14,659 nt of DNA from Bacteroidetes bacterium GWA2_31_9b (GCA_001769005.1 MENE01000195.1:1-14659), one strand, 5' to 3'; positions 1 to 5,894 are shown, counted from the first letter of the stretch. Program-made: numbers and translations. Notes: generated by a model not told the origin, from the letters alone.

Positions 1-20
1 ATCTTATAAAAAATATACAA

Positions 21-156
21 ATGCTAACACGGCATCAGAAAAAATGCGGGGTTCAGTGGTTTTTTGACATTTTTAATTATCTTTAAACTTTACAACGGCG
101 GATTGGAACGCTGGGCGAAAAACCCGCACGTTTCAAATGCCGAGACCGTTATGCAT
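21..156 (+). repeat. attC-like fold-back repeat R1
   Basis: The core runs from AAC (26-28) to GTT (148-150), 125 bp. The left arm CGGCAT (30-35) pairs with ATGCCG (137-142). GAAA pairs with TTTC, and TGCGGG (45-50) pairs with CCCGCA (123-128). The inner CAGTG can pair with CGCTG through one G-T wobble. The centre is AT-rich and conserved between copies. A 1-nt versus 5-nt (AGACC) bulge separates the AAC/GTT boxes from the arm stem. The left box ATGCTAAC would belong to a cassette outside the window. The right box GTTATGCAT opens cassette 1. Confidence 0.75.
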
Positions 157-191
157 AAGCGGTTTTTTTGAAAAATATAAAATTGATTCGA

Positions 192-656
192 ATGGCAAAT
201 AAATCAAACAACTTAGTAGGGATAACTGGCGAATATTTTGTTTGTGCAGAATTAGGAAAAAGGGGAATTCTTGCTTTATTGACACCTAAGAATAACCCAC
301 TTTTTGATATTGTCGCAGTTACACCTGACGCTTCACGAACTATTTCCATTCAGGTTAAAACAATGTCAGAAAGAAATAATCTTGGGTGGAAACTTGGTTC
401 AAATGTATGTGAAAGAAAGAATAATCCATTCTTATATACAATATTGGTAAACCTGACTGGTCAGGAAATAGAATATTATATTTATGAATATGATACTCTT
501 TCCGAAAGAGTAGAGAATGTATATAATGAATATTTGAGAACACCCAAGAGAGATGGTGGAAAACGAAAGGATATTGACTTTAGATGGTTTGACTTTAAAA
601 ATTTTACAAAAGAAGACTTAGCAAGAAAGAATAATTGGGATATTTTAGGCTTTTGA
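192..656 (+). CDS. PD-(D/E)XK-like nuclease-fold protein (cassette 1, first gene)
   Basis: This 154-residue protein looks like a small PD-(D/E)XK-superfamily domain of the Holliday-resolvase/restriction type. Visible elements in order are an N-terminal helix with GE (E14), then NPLFD (D39) on a strand, then a strand ending QVK (Q54, K56), which together match the usual E...D...(D/E/Q)xK core. The C-terminal half is rich in Lys and aromatic residues and I do not recognise it. I chose the ATG at 192 because the reading frame's upstream extension begins only with TTG at 168. The GIY-YIG gene follows after 18 bp, so the two nuclease-like genes are probably co-transcribed. DNA cleavage is inferred from the fold pattern only; a nuclease-fold protein without catalytic activity is possible. 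Confidence 0.62.
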   Translation: MANKSNNLVGITGEYFVCAELGKRGILALLTPKNNPLFDIVAVTPDASRTISIQVKTMSERNNLGWKLGSNVCERKNNPFLYTILVNLTGQEIEYYIYEYDTLSERVENVYNEYLRTPKRDGGKRKDIDFRWFDFKNFTKEDLARKNNWDILGF

Positions 657-674
657 TTAATCCAAAATAAGATT

Positions 675-1091
675 ATGTTTAGTGAATTAGAAAAATACAA
701 AAATAAAGGTCATTTTTTCTTTGAAAAAGGGGATAATTTAAAAGAAGCAAGTAAGAACGTTCCAAATTTGCCAGGTGTATATTATATTTTAAAGCTTGCT
801 CAGGGAAAAGTAGAAATTGTATATATTGGCAAATCAGGAACAATTTTGCAAAATGGTAGTTTTAAGGAACAAGGATTACAAAGCAGGTTGAATAATAAGC
901 AAGATGGAATGAAACGTCAATTATTCTTTGAAGGAAAATTTAACGAAGAGAAAATCGATGCTTTAGATTTATATTGGTTTGTGACTTTTGATAAGTCTGA
1001 AAGAGATTTGCCAAGTTATGTTGAAAGTATTATAATGCAAAGATATTTTGAAGTACATGGAAGACTACCTGAATGGAATAAAGAATTTTAA
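675..1091 (+). CDS. GIY-YIG nuclease-like protein (cassette 1, second gene)
   Basis: This 138-residue protein carries the GIY-YIG signature: GVY at 34-36 on the first strand and YIG at 50-52 on the second. A candidate catalytic Arg (R71) follows in SRL, a Glu (E117) sits in the YVES helix, and a late Asn (N135) is close to the end. These are the positions expected of the one-metal GIY-YIG active site. There is no extra DNA-binding domain, so the protein is close to a bare catalytic domain with a 30-residue N-terminal extension. It lies 18 bp after the PD-(D/E)XK-like gene inside the same cassette. The pairing suggests a DNA-targeting defence or restriction function, but that is inference. The fold assignment itself is fairly secure. 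Confidence 0.75.
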   Translation: MFSELEKYKNKGHFFFEKGDNLKEASKNVPNLPGVYYILKLAQGKVEIVYIGKSGTILQNGSFKEQGLQSRLNNKQDGMKRQLFFEGKFNEEKIDALDLYWFVTFDKSERDLPSYVESIIMQRYFEVHGRLPEWNKEF

Positions 1092-1105
1092 TATTAAAAC
1101 CGCCA

Positions 1106-1241
1106 ATGCATAACCTTGCATCAGAAAAAATGCGGGTTTCAGTGGTTTTTTGACATTTTTAATTATCTTTAATTTTTATAACGGCTGATTGGAACGCTGG
1201 GCAAAATCCCGCACGTTTCAAATGCCGAGACCGTTGGGCAT
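1106..1241 (+). repeat. attC-like repeat R2 (mismatched arms)
   Basis: The core runs from AAC (1112-1114) to GTT (1233-1235), 124 bp, with the inner TGCGGG/CCCGCA stem intact. The left arm (TTGCAT) matches that of R5, while the right arm (ATGCCG AGACC) matches R1 and R3, so the outer arm stem pairs poorly. The boxes are ATGCATAAC on the left, which closes cassette 1, and GTTGGGCAT on the right, which opens cassette 2. GTTGGGC fits the integron consensus GTTRRRY exactly. Confidence 0.75.
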
Positions 1242-1265
1242 AATTACTTAAAAACTGAATACGAC

Positions 1266-1754
1266 ATGAATAGAATCTTATTTTTTGTTGCATTGACAAC
1301 TTTTTTAAGTTGTGGAACACCAAAGACACAGGAAAGCCAAACTGATAGTCAATCTGATATTGCGATGCAAACTGACCAGAATAAAGAAAATTCTGAATCA
1401 TTAAAAAATACAATGGTGGTTAATGAAAATAAAGTAATTTTCTTTTTCCCTGACTCAATAGAATCAGCTGAAATGCAATCAAAATATGATGAAGATACAT
1501 ATAATGAAATCGTTGCAGACATGACTTGGTATCCAGGAATAGCTGGTGAAACTCTTGATACATTAGGAATTAAATACATTCATTGTGACAAAGAATTTTT
1601 AATTTTAGTGAAATCGGACAAGACTGAAACAAAATTGAAAAGAAAAGAAGTTGATGGAAACATGATACTTTTCAATGTAGAAAAAGATCCAATTATTTCG
1701 ACAGCTATTGAATTTGACAGAGAAGTAATTATTGATTACTTTGACATAAAGTAA
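1266..1754 (+). CDS. Hypothetical lipoprotein (cassette 2)
   Basis: This 162-residue protein has a lipoprotein signal: MNR, a hydrophobic stretch (residues 4-14) and the lipobox FLSC with Cys16. A low-complexity linker rich in Gln, Ser, Thr and Asp follows (about 18-45), and then a small globular domain of alternating strands (about 50-162). It should be exported and lipid-anchored. I do not recognise the domain. It is the only gene of cassette 2, starts 30 bp after the repeat and stops 2 bp before the closing border box. No promoter is visible in the 30 bp leader, so it probably depends on read-through from upstream. Confidence 0.7.
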   Translation: MNRILFFVALTTFLSCGTPKTQESQTDSQSDIAMQTDQNKENSESLKNTMVVNENKVIFFFPDSIESAEMQSKYDEDTYNEIVADMTWYPGIAGETLDTLGIKYIHCDKEFLILVKSDKTETKLKRKEVDGNMILFNVEKDPIISTAIEFDREVIIDYFDIK

Positions 1755-1756
1755 CT

Positions 1757-1890
1757 ATGCCCAACAGCGGCTCAGGTTACATGCGGGTTGTAGTAATTCT
1801 CGAACATTTTTACTATTTTTAAACTTTATTAACGGATTGGAACGTTGGGCGGAAAACCCGCACGTTTCAAATGCCGAGACCGTTAACAAC
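1757..1890 (+). repeat. attC-like repeat R3 (diverged left half)
   Basis: The core runs from AAC (1763-1765) to GTT (1882-1884), 122 bp. The right half is almost identical to R1 (CCCGCACGTTTCAAATGCCG, then AGACC). The left half is diverged (GCGGCTCAGG, and TTGTAGTAATTCTCGAAC in place of the usual TTCAGTGG segment). The TGCGGG/CCCGCA stem is kept and the arm pairs only over CGGC/GCCG. ATGCCCAAC closes cassette 2 and GTTAACAAC opens cassette 3. Confidence 0.7.
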
Positions 1891-1920
1891 AAGCAGTAAA
1901 AAAATCACTAATTATTTTGT

Positions 1921-1951
1921 TTTGTTTTGACGTATAATTTTTGTATATTTG
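1921..1951 (+). promoter_or_regulatory. Bacteroidota-type promoter of the toxin-antitoxin pair
   Basis: TTTG at 1921-1924, exactly 19 bases, then TATATTTG at 1944-1951 match the Bacteroidota sigma factor consensus TTTG-N19-TAnnTTTG. Transcription should start around 1956-1958, leaving a leader of roughly 17-20 nt before the ATG at 1975. The promoter lies inside cassette 3, so the pair can be expressed independently of an upstream array promoter. Confidence 0.75.
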
Positions 1952-1956
1952 TACGT
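1930..1956 (+). promoter_or_regulatory. Possible operator: ACGTA/TACGT inverted repeat over the promoter
   Basis: ACGTA at 1930-1934 and TACGT at 1952-1956 form a 5-bp inverted repeat centred on 1943. It brackets the -7 element and the likely transcription start. Ribbon-helix-helix antitoxins commonly bind such palindromes to repress their own operon. The repeat is short, so chance is possible. Confidence 0.4.
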
Positions 1957-1974
1957 AAGGAATAATTATGAATT

Positions 1975-2220
1975 ATGGACACAAAATTAACATTAAGACT
2001 AAGAAAAAGTGTGATTGAAAGGGCTAAGCAATATGCTCAAAACCATAGAATCAGTCTTTCAAAAATGATTGAATCGTATCTTGAATCTATTACAGCGCAA
2101 AAAGCTAAAAACATTGAAATCTCTCCTTTGGTTGAAAGCCTTAGCGGTGTGATACATCTTGACAATGACTTTGATTACAAGAACGACTATTCTAATTACT
2201 TGACAGAGAAATACAAATGA
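1975..2220 (+). CDS. DUF6364-type ribbon-helix-helix antitoxin
   Basis: This 81-residue protein has an N-terminal strand (TKLTLRLRKSVIERA) followed by two helices including HRISLSKMIESYL, the ribbon-helix-helix arrangement of DUF6364 antitoxins. The acidic C-terminal tail (residues 50-81) is the part that would neutralise the toxin. The start ATG at 1975 lies 24 bp after a strong promoter; an ATG at 1968 is in another frame. The stop overlaps the toxin start (ATGA at 2217-2220), which implies translational coupling in the usual antitoxin-first order. The protein should bind the toxin and the promoter region. An inverted repeat spanning the -7 box is a candidate operator. Confidence 0.85.
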   Translation: MDTKLTLRLRKSVIERAKQYAQNHRISLSKMIESYLESITAQKAKNIEISPLVESLSGVIHLDNDFDYKNDYSNYLTEKYK

Positions 2221-2633
2221 AAAAAGTATTACTTGACACAAATATCGTTATTGACCTTTTGGCAAAACGTGAACCTTTTTATCAAGAAGCAGCAAAAATA
2301 TTTACTTTGGCAGACAGGAAAGTAATTAATCTATTTGTATCAGCACTTTCGTTTGCTAATGTGAACTATGTACTTTTAAGACAGAGAAAGCCTGAAGAAG
2401 CTAAATTAATTCTTAGAAAATTAAAGTTATTGGTTGGGGTTTTGAGCCTTGATGAAAAAATAATTAGTTTATCATTAAATGACAATGACTTTAAGGACTA
2501 TGAAGACGCTTTGCAATATTATTCAGCACTTGAAAATGACATTGAAGTAATAATTTCTCGTAATTTGAAAGACTTTCAATACTCAAAATTACCAGTTATG
2601 ACAGCTGATCAATTTATTAACTCGATAGAATAA
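2217..2633 (+). CDS. PIN-domain toxin (VapC-like ribonuclease)
   Basis: This 138-residue protein is a single PIN domain of normal length. It opens with KVLLDTNIVID (D7, D13), has a central DYEDALQ segment (E96, D97) and ends the core with SRNLKDF (D119), giving the acidic residues that bind Mg2+ or Mn2+. The second conserved acidic position, near residues 44-50, is not obvious (SFANVNY), as in many Bacteroidota PIN_3-type proteins. It overlaps the antitoxin gene by 4 bp and is the last gene of cassette 3, ending at the border inverted repeat. The expected activity is cleavage of tRNA or other RNA when the antitoxin is lost. Stabilising the array is a likely role. Confidence 0.87.
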   Translation: MKKVLLDTNIVIDLLAKREPFYQEAAKIFTLADRKVINLFVSALSFANVNYVLLRQRKPEEAKLILRKLKLLVGVLSLDEKIISLSLNDNDFKDYEDALQYYSALENDIEVIISRNLKDFQYSKLPVMTADQFINSIE

Positions 2634-2639
2634 CTGCCA

Positions 2640-2776
2640 GTTGTTAACATCGGTTCACATTTTATGCGGGTTTCAACGGTTTTTTGATATTTTTTATTTA
2701 ACTTTAATTTTTTAACGGCTGACAAAAACGCTGGGCGAAATTCCCGCACAAAACGTAACCGAAGACCGTTGTAGCC
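2640..2776 (+). repeat. attC-like repeat R4 (covarying arms)
   Basis: The core runs from AAC (2646-2648) to GTT (2768-2770), 125 bp. The arm sequence differs from R1, R5 and R6 on both sides but still pairs: TCGGTT with AACCGA. The next helix is TTTT with AAAA instead of GAAA with TTTC. The TGCGGG/CCCGCA stem and AT-rich centre are conserved. GTTGTTAAC closes cassette 3 (15-base border CTGCCAGTTGTTAAC against GTTAACAACAAGCAG) and GTTGTAGCC opens cassette 4. Confidence 0.78.
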
Positions 2777-2835
2777 AATGCCAAAAGAGGGGTCAACCAC
2801 TACATTTTTTTTAGGGAAACTTAAAGCTTTTTTAT

Positions 2836-2843
2836 TATATTTG
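2836..2843 (+). promoter_or_regulatory. Candidate -7 element of cassette 4 (possible leaderless start)
   Basis: TATATTTG matches the Bacteroidota -7 consensus TAnnTTTG and ends only 4 bases before the ATG at 2848. Transcription would start at or within the first codon, giving a leaderless or nearly leaderless mRNA. No TTTG is found 19 bases upstream, only T-rich sequence, so the -33 half is weak. Confidence 0.45.
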
Positions 2844-2847
2844 TGCT

Positions 2848-3378
2848 ATGACTAAAAGGAAAGACATAGGATTGGACTTCATTGTGGACAAACTTACTAA
2901 TTCAATTGAAAATATTGTAACAGGTGATAGTTTTCCTACTGCAGTTTCAATTGTTACACAATATGACATTAAACTAGTCACTAAGAAAAATGGTTGGGTT
3001 TTTAATTGGATGACTGAATTTAAACAACCTGAAAGAGAAGTTTATAAACTTACCATTGTAAATAATCCTAATATTATTCAAGGTTTATTAAGTGTGCAGG
3101 TCAAGTCAGACCATGTTTATATGCATTTAATTGAAAGTGCACCATTTAACAAAGGAAAAACAAAAATGTATGCAGGTGTGCCAGGAAATTTAGTTGCGTT
3201 TGCATGTAAACTATCATTTCAAAGAGGACACGACGGTAATATTGCATTTATTGCAAAAACCCAACTTATTAAACACTATGAAGAAACTTTGGGGGCAGTA
3301 CATTTTGGTGGAAGATTAATGATAATTGAAACACAAGCTGCACTGAAACTGATTGACAAATACTTTAAAAACCAATAA
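2848..3378 (+). CDS. GNAT-like protein of unknown function (cassette 4, first gene)
   Basis: This 176-residue protein has a C-terminal half that reads like a GNAT acetyltransferase core: a strand VPGNLVAFACKLSF, an RGHDG turn, then IAFIAKTQLIKHYEETLGA, the usual closing motif of GNAT proteins, and a final strand and helix. The acetyl-CoA loop (R/QxxGxG/A) is not clear, so activity is uncertain. There is no signal peptide or membrane segment. The N-terminus MTKRKDIGLDFIVDKL resembles that of the small protein encoded 2 bp downstream (MKTRKKELDVDFIG). It is the main gene of cassette 4, with a -7-like box just before its ATG. The pair could be a toxin-antitoxin module, since GNAT toxins exist, but this is inference. 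Confidence 0.6.
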   Translation: MTKRKDIGLDFIVDKLTNSIENIVTGDSFPTAVSIVTQYDIKLVTKKNGWVFNWMTEFKQPEREVYKLTIVNNPNIIQGLLSVQVKSDHVYMHLIESAPFNKGKTKMYAGVPGNLVAFACKLSFQRGHDGNIAFIAKTQLIKHYEETLGAVHFGGRLMIIETQAALKLIDKYFKNQ

Positions 3379-3380
3379 TA

Positions 3381-3548
3381 ATGAAAACAAGGAAAAAAGA
3401 ATTAGATGTAGATTTTATTGGAAGTCAAGAGCCTTTGTCAAGTTCTGAAGAAAAAAAATTAAGTGAATTCTTTAGAAAGAAAAAAGAATTGAAGAAACAG
3501 AAATCGCTTAAACTAAAAAGAACTTCCAAAAAGGTAACGACAGATTAA
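3381..3548 (+). CDS. Small charged protein paired with the GNAT-like gene
   Basis: The ATG lies 2 bp after the upstream stop and opens a 55-codon frame. The protein starts MKTRKKELDVDFIGSQEPLS, continues with an acidic SSEEKKL stretch and a strongly basic helix-prone tail (EFFRKKKELKKQKSLKLKR), and ends KKVTTD. There is no membrane segment. The tight spacing argues for co-translation with the GNAT-like protein. Its RKxxxxxDFI opening resembles the N-terminus of its neighbour, which supports real coding for both and a shared interaction surface. I infer an antitoxin or regulatory partner; the family is not recognised. Confidence 0.6.
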   Translation: MKTRKKELDVDFIGSQEPLSSSEEKKLSEFFRKKKELKKQKSLKLKRTSKKVTTD

Positions 3549-3576
3549 AAGAAATTATTCTTTTAGGTTTGGCACA

Positions 3577-3713
3577 GGCTACAACCTTGCATCAGAAAAA
3601 ATGCGGGGTTCAGTGGTTTTTTGACATTTTTAATTTAACTTTAATTTTTTAACGGCTGATTGGAACGCTGGGCAAAAATCCCGCACTTTTCCTATGCAAG
3701 GACCGTTATGCCC
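3577..3713 (+). repeat. attC-like repeat R5
   Basis: The core runs from AAC (3583-3585) to GTT (3705-3707), 125 bp. The arm stem TTGCAT/ATGCAA pairs fully, followed by GAAAA/TTTTC and TGCGGG/CCCGCA. GGCTACAAC closes cassette 4; the longer border TTTGGCACAGGCTACAAC (3568-3585) matches 16 of 18 bases of the reverse complement of the cassette start at 2768-2785. GTTATGCCC opens cassette 5. Confidence 0.78.
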
Positions 3714-3790
3714 AACTTTAAGAAAATAGGACAGTTAACTACTAAAAAGACTATTTATTAAACATATAAAGAAACAGAACAAAATAAATT

Positions 3791-3859
3791 ATGAAGAAAA
3801 TTATCTATGTTGTTGCTTTTTTAGTTGCATTCAGACTACACAAAAAAATAAAAACATAA
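3791..3859 (+). pseudogene. Broken lipoprotein leader of the SnoaL-like gene
   Basis: An ATG at 3791 opens a signal-like stretch, MKKIIYVVAFLVAF, which then runs to a stop at 3857-3859. The run of six T at 3817-3822 is the likely break. One additional T would turn the reading into MKKIIYVVAFFSC followed by IQTTQKNKN and run straight into the SnoaL-like frame, giving a lipobox FFSC and a 161-residue lipoprotein. The remnant therefore probably belongs to the gene at 3880. Either the gene really is frameshifted or the homopolymer was miscalled. Confidence 0.65.
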
Positions 3860-3879
3860 TATCATCTAAAATAATACAT

Positions 3880-4275
3880 ATGAATCAGGGAGATTTAGCA
3901 ACAACCATTATTACAATGGAAAAAAAAGCATTAGAAAAATTGAATAAGGGAAATCCATCTGGCTATTTGGAGATTTATGCTAATGACATTACCTATTTTG
4001 ACCCTTTTCAGGAAAAACGGTTCGATGGTTTTGAAAATGTAAAGACTTTTTATGAAAGTATGCAAGGAACAATCTACATAGAGCACTATGAAATGATTGA
4101 TCCTGTTGTTCAAACAGTTGGGGAAGCTGCTATTTTGAGTTATAATCTGGTATCACACATTGGAAATGATATTTTTCGTGAAAAATGTACAGAAGTATAT
4201 AGTCAACAACCTGACAAACAATGGAGAATCATCCATAGTCATTGGTCATTAATTACATCTCCAAGTGAAAAATAA
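3880..4275 (+). CDS. SnoaL-like/DUF4440-type protein (cassette 5)
   Basis: This 131-residue protein has the order of an NTF2-like cone fold: an N-terminal helix (about 6-22), a second helix and strand with YANDITYFDPF, a helix GFENVKTFYESM, then long strands ending with a WRIIHSHWS strand typical of the DUF4440/SnoaL group. Such domains serve as small-molecule enzymes or binding modules, and the ligand here cannot be told. The ATG at 3880 is the first intact start in this frame, but the true start was probably 3791: sequence between them restores a lipoprotein leader if one T is added at 3817-3822. It is the only gene in cassette 5 and may currently be translated as a cytoplasmic fragment. 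Confidence 0.72.
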   Translation: MNQGDLATTIITMEKKALEKLNKGNPSGYLEIYANDITYFDPFQEKRFDGFENVKTFYESMQGTIYIEHYEMIDPVVQTVGEAAILSYNLVSHIGNDIFREKCTEVYSQQPDKQWRIIHSHWSLITSPSEK

Positions 4276-4373
4276 TAAAATAGAAATGGAATAACAATAA
4301 ATGCCAGTATTCCAACGTACGACAAAAAAACGTAGCAAATCAATTTAAAAAAGACATAAAACACTAAACACCA

Positions 4374-4535
4374 GGCGCTAACATTGTATCAGAAAAAATG
4401 CGGGTTTACAACTTTCAGTCGTGAGAAAAGTTCAGTGGTTTTTTGACACTTTTAATTATCTTTAAACTTGGTTAGCGGCGGACAAAAACGCTGGGCAAAA
4501 TCCCACACTTTTCCTATGCAAGAACCGTTGTGCGT
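4374..4535 (+). repeat. attC-like repeat R6 (with 25-bp insertion)
   Basis: The core runs from AAC (4380-4382) to GTT (4527-4529), 150 bp. The arms TTGTAT/ATGCAA pair with one G-T wobble. About 25 extra bases sit between CGGGTT and TTCAGTGG, containing AACTTTC and AAAAGTT that could form their own small hairpin. The right stem reads CCCACAC instead of CCCGCAC. The left box GGCGCTAAC matches the cassette 5 start poorly. GTTGTGCGT opens cassette 6. Confidence 0.72.
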
Positions 4536-4649
4536 CATAATGAGAAAGTTCATACTTACTTGTAACAATATAGAATATAGAATAGAAAATTGTCATACAT
4601 AAACTTTTAATAAAAAGGCATGAATATAAAAAAAGCAGAAGGAATTGAA

Positions 4650-5354
4650 ATGACGACCAGTTCCATCGATGAGTCACAGCGCAAAGCTGCCAAAGTTGTG
4701 GGATTTACCTACCTATTTACAATGGTAACCGCAGTCCTCGCGTTTTATATACGCGGTCAGCTAATTGTCTACGACAATGCTACAGAAACTGCTCAGAAAA
4801 TCGTTACACATGAACTACTTTATCGTCTGAGTATAGCCTGCGACCTTATTACAATTGCAGGCGTTGTGGCTCTGATCACAGCACTCTATGTAATTCTAAG
4901 ACCGATAAATCGCAACCTTGCCGTATTTTCAGCATTCCTGAGGGCGTTAGGAGTATCGATTGGTGTCACTGCCTTGCTCAATGACTTCAACGTTTTGAGT
5001 ATCCTGAGTGGTGCTGATTACTTGAGAGTGTTTGAAGTAGATCGACTACATGCCTTGGCGAGACTGTCAATAGGGGCTCATGGCGCTGGAACAAAAGTTG
5101 ACTTCATATTTCTTGGATTGGGTTCGACGGTTTTTTGTTATTTATGGCTGAAGTCCAAATACATCCCGAGAACATTGGCCACCTTAGGAATATTCGGATC
5201 CTTTCTTTTGGCGTTTTGTTCTTTTGCTTCAATCATTTTTCCAAGTCTTGCGAATATTTCTATGATCTGTATGACACCTTTGGGAATTTTCGAAGTAACA
5301 ATGGGCTTTTGGCTTCTAATAAAAGGATTACATCCATCTGGTGCAGCAGAGTAA
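4650..5354 (+). CDS. DUF4386 family membrane protein
   Basis: This 234-residue integral membrane protein fits the DUF4386 family in its start (SQRKAAKVVGFTYLFTMV), its length and its roughly six hydrophobic segments. The function of the family is unknown. I chose the ATG at 4650, which follows AGAAGGA, an unusual clear Shine-Dalgarno-like sequence, and gives the usual short cytoplasmic tail. An in-frame ATG at 4620 would add ten residues. The gene is visibly richer in G and C than its neighbours and uses different codons (GCG, CTG, CGC), suggesting recent acquisition from another source. It is the first gene after R6, in a long composite cassette. Confidence 0.85.
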   Translation: MTTSSIDESQRKAAKVVGFTYLFTMVTAVLAFYIRGQLIVYDNATETAQKIVTHELLYRLSIACDLITIAGVVALITALYVILRPINRNLAVFSAFLRALGVSIGVTALLNDFNVLSILSGADYLRVFEVDRLHALARLSIGAHGAGTKVDFIFLGLGSTVFCYLWLKSKYIPRTLATLGIFGSFLLAFCSFASIIFPSLANISMICMTPLGIFEVTMGFWLLIKGLHPSGAAE

Positions 5355-5526
5355 AACTAAGTAAGCGTGTGAGCAAGGTCATGCAAGATAAATGATACAT
5401 TTACACCTTAAAGAAAGAGTTCGATTATGACAGACAAATGATAATAATTACGAACACACAACAAGCAGTCATTGTATAAAGACAACTCAAGAATCTAACA
5501 AAATTTTGAATCAATACAAGCTGAAA

Positions 5527-5856
5527 ATGATAACAGAAATCAGAATCTACAAACTTAAAGAAAACACTGCAAGTGAATTTAATACGGTATTTTCGGAACA
5601 ATCTTTACCAATGATGAAACGTTGGAATGTGAATGTTGTTGATTTTGGTTTCTCATTAATTGACAAAGACAGTTTTTACCTAATTCGTAGTTACGATAAT
5701 TTGGAATAACGAAAAGAAAGCCAGGAAGCATTTTATAGTAGTGACGAATGGATAAATGGACCAGAAAAAGCAATTATGGGTTGTATTGACACATATAATA
5801 CATCAGTAGTTGACAGCGAGAAGCTATTAATAAACAAATTTGATTCAAAATACTAA
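5527..5856 (+). pseudogene. NIPSNAP-like gene interrupted by one in-frame stop
   Basis: The frame starts at ATG 5527 (MITEIRIYKLKENTASEF) and reads to TAA at 5707-5709, then continues in the same frame as RKESQEAFYSSDEWINGPEK to a natural stop at 5854-5856. The full length of 109 codons and the order (ITEIRxYxL start, central FGFSLID, then SQEAFYSSDEW and a closing strand) match NIPSNAP/dimeric alpha-beta barrel proteins. The codons around the stop, ttg gaa TAA cga aaa, look like a single G-to-T change of GAA. Homologues commonly have ExR here. Unless the stop is suppressed, the product is a 60-residue fragment. A TTG at 5506 could extend the N-terminus but is not needed. Confidence 0.8.
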
Positions 5857-5868
5857 CAATAACGAACA

Positions 5869-5894
5869 GCTAACACACAATATAAAACGTTAGT
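5869..5894 (+). repeat. Possible collapsed repeat remnant (GCTAAC...GTTAGT)
   Basis: GCTAAC (5869-5874) and GTTAGT (5889-5894) form a short imperfect inverted repeat with 14 bases between. AAC and GTT boxes are placed as in the cassette repeats but the whole core is missing. It lies between the NIPSNAP remnant and the next gene, where a lost cassette boundary would be expected. It is short enough to be chance. Confidence 0.25.

Noticed and set aside
168..191. TTG start at 168 for the first nuclease gene
   Set aside because: It places the start only a few bases after the border box and adds eight non-conserved residues; the ATG at 192 gives the natural protein start.
21..4535. Repeats as a CRISPR array
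   Set aside because: The repeats are about 125 bp, the spacing is 0.5-1.1 kb and filled with genes, and no short direct repeats with uniform spacers exist.
21..4535. Repeats as transposon terminal inverted repeats or insertion sequences
   Set aside because: All copies point the same way, no transposase gene is present, and the matching borders belong to each unit rather than to one end sequence.
5135..5395. Open frame overlapping the end of the DUF4386 gene
   Set aside because: It lies in another frame inside a clear membrane protein gene and has no recognisable features of its own.
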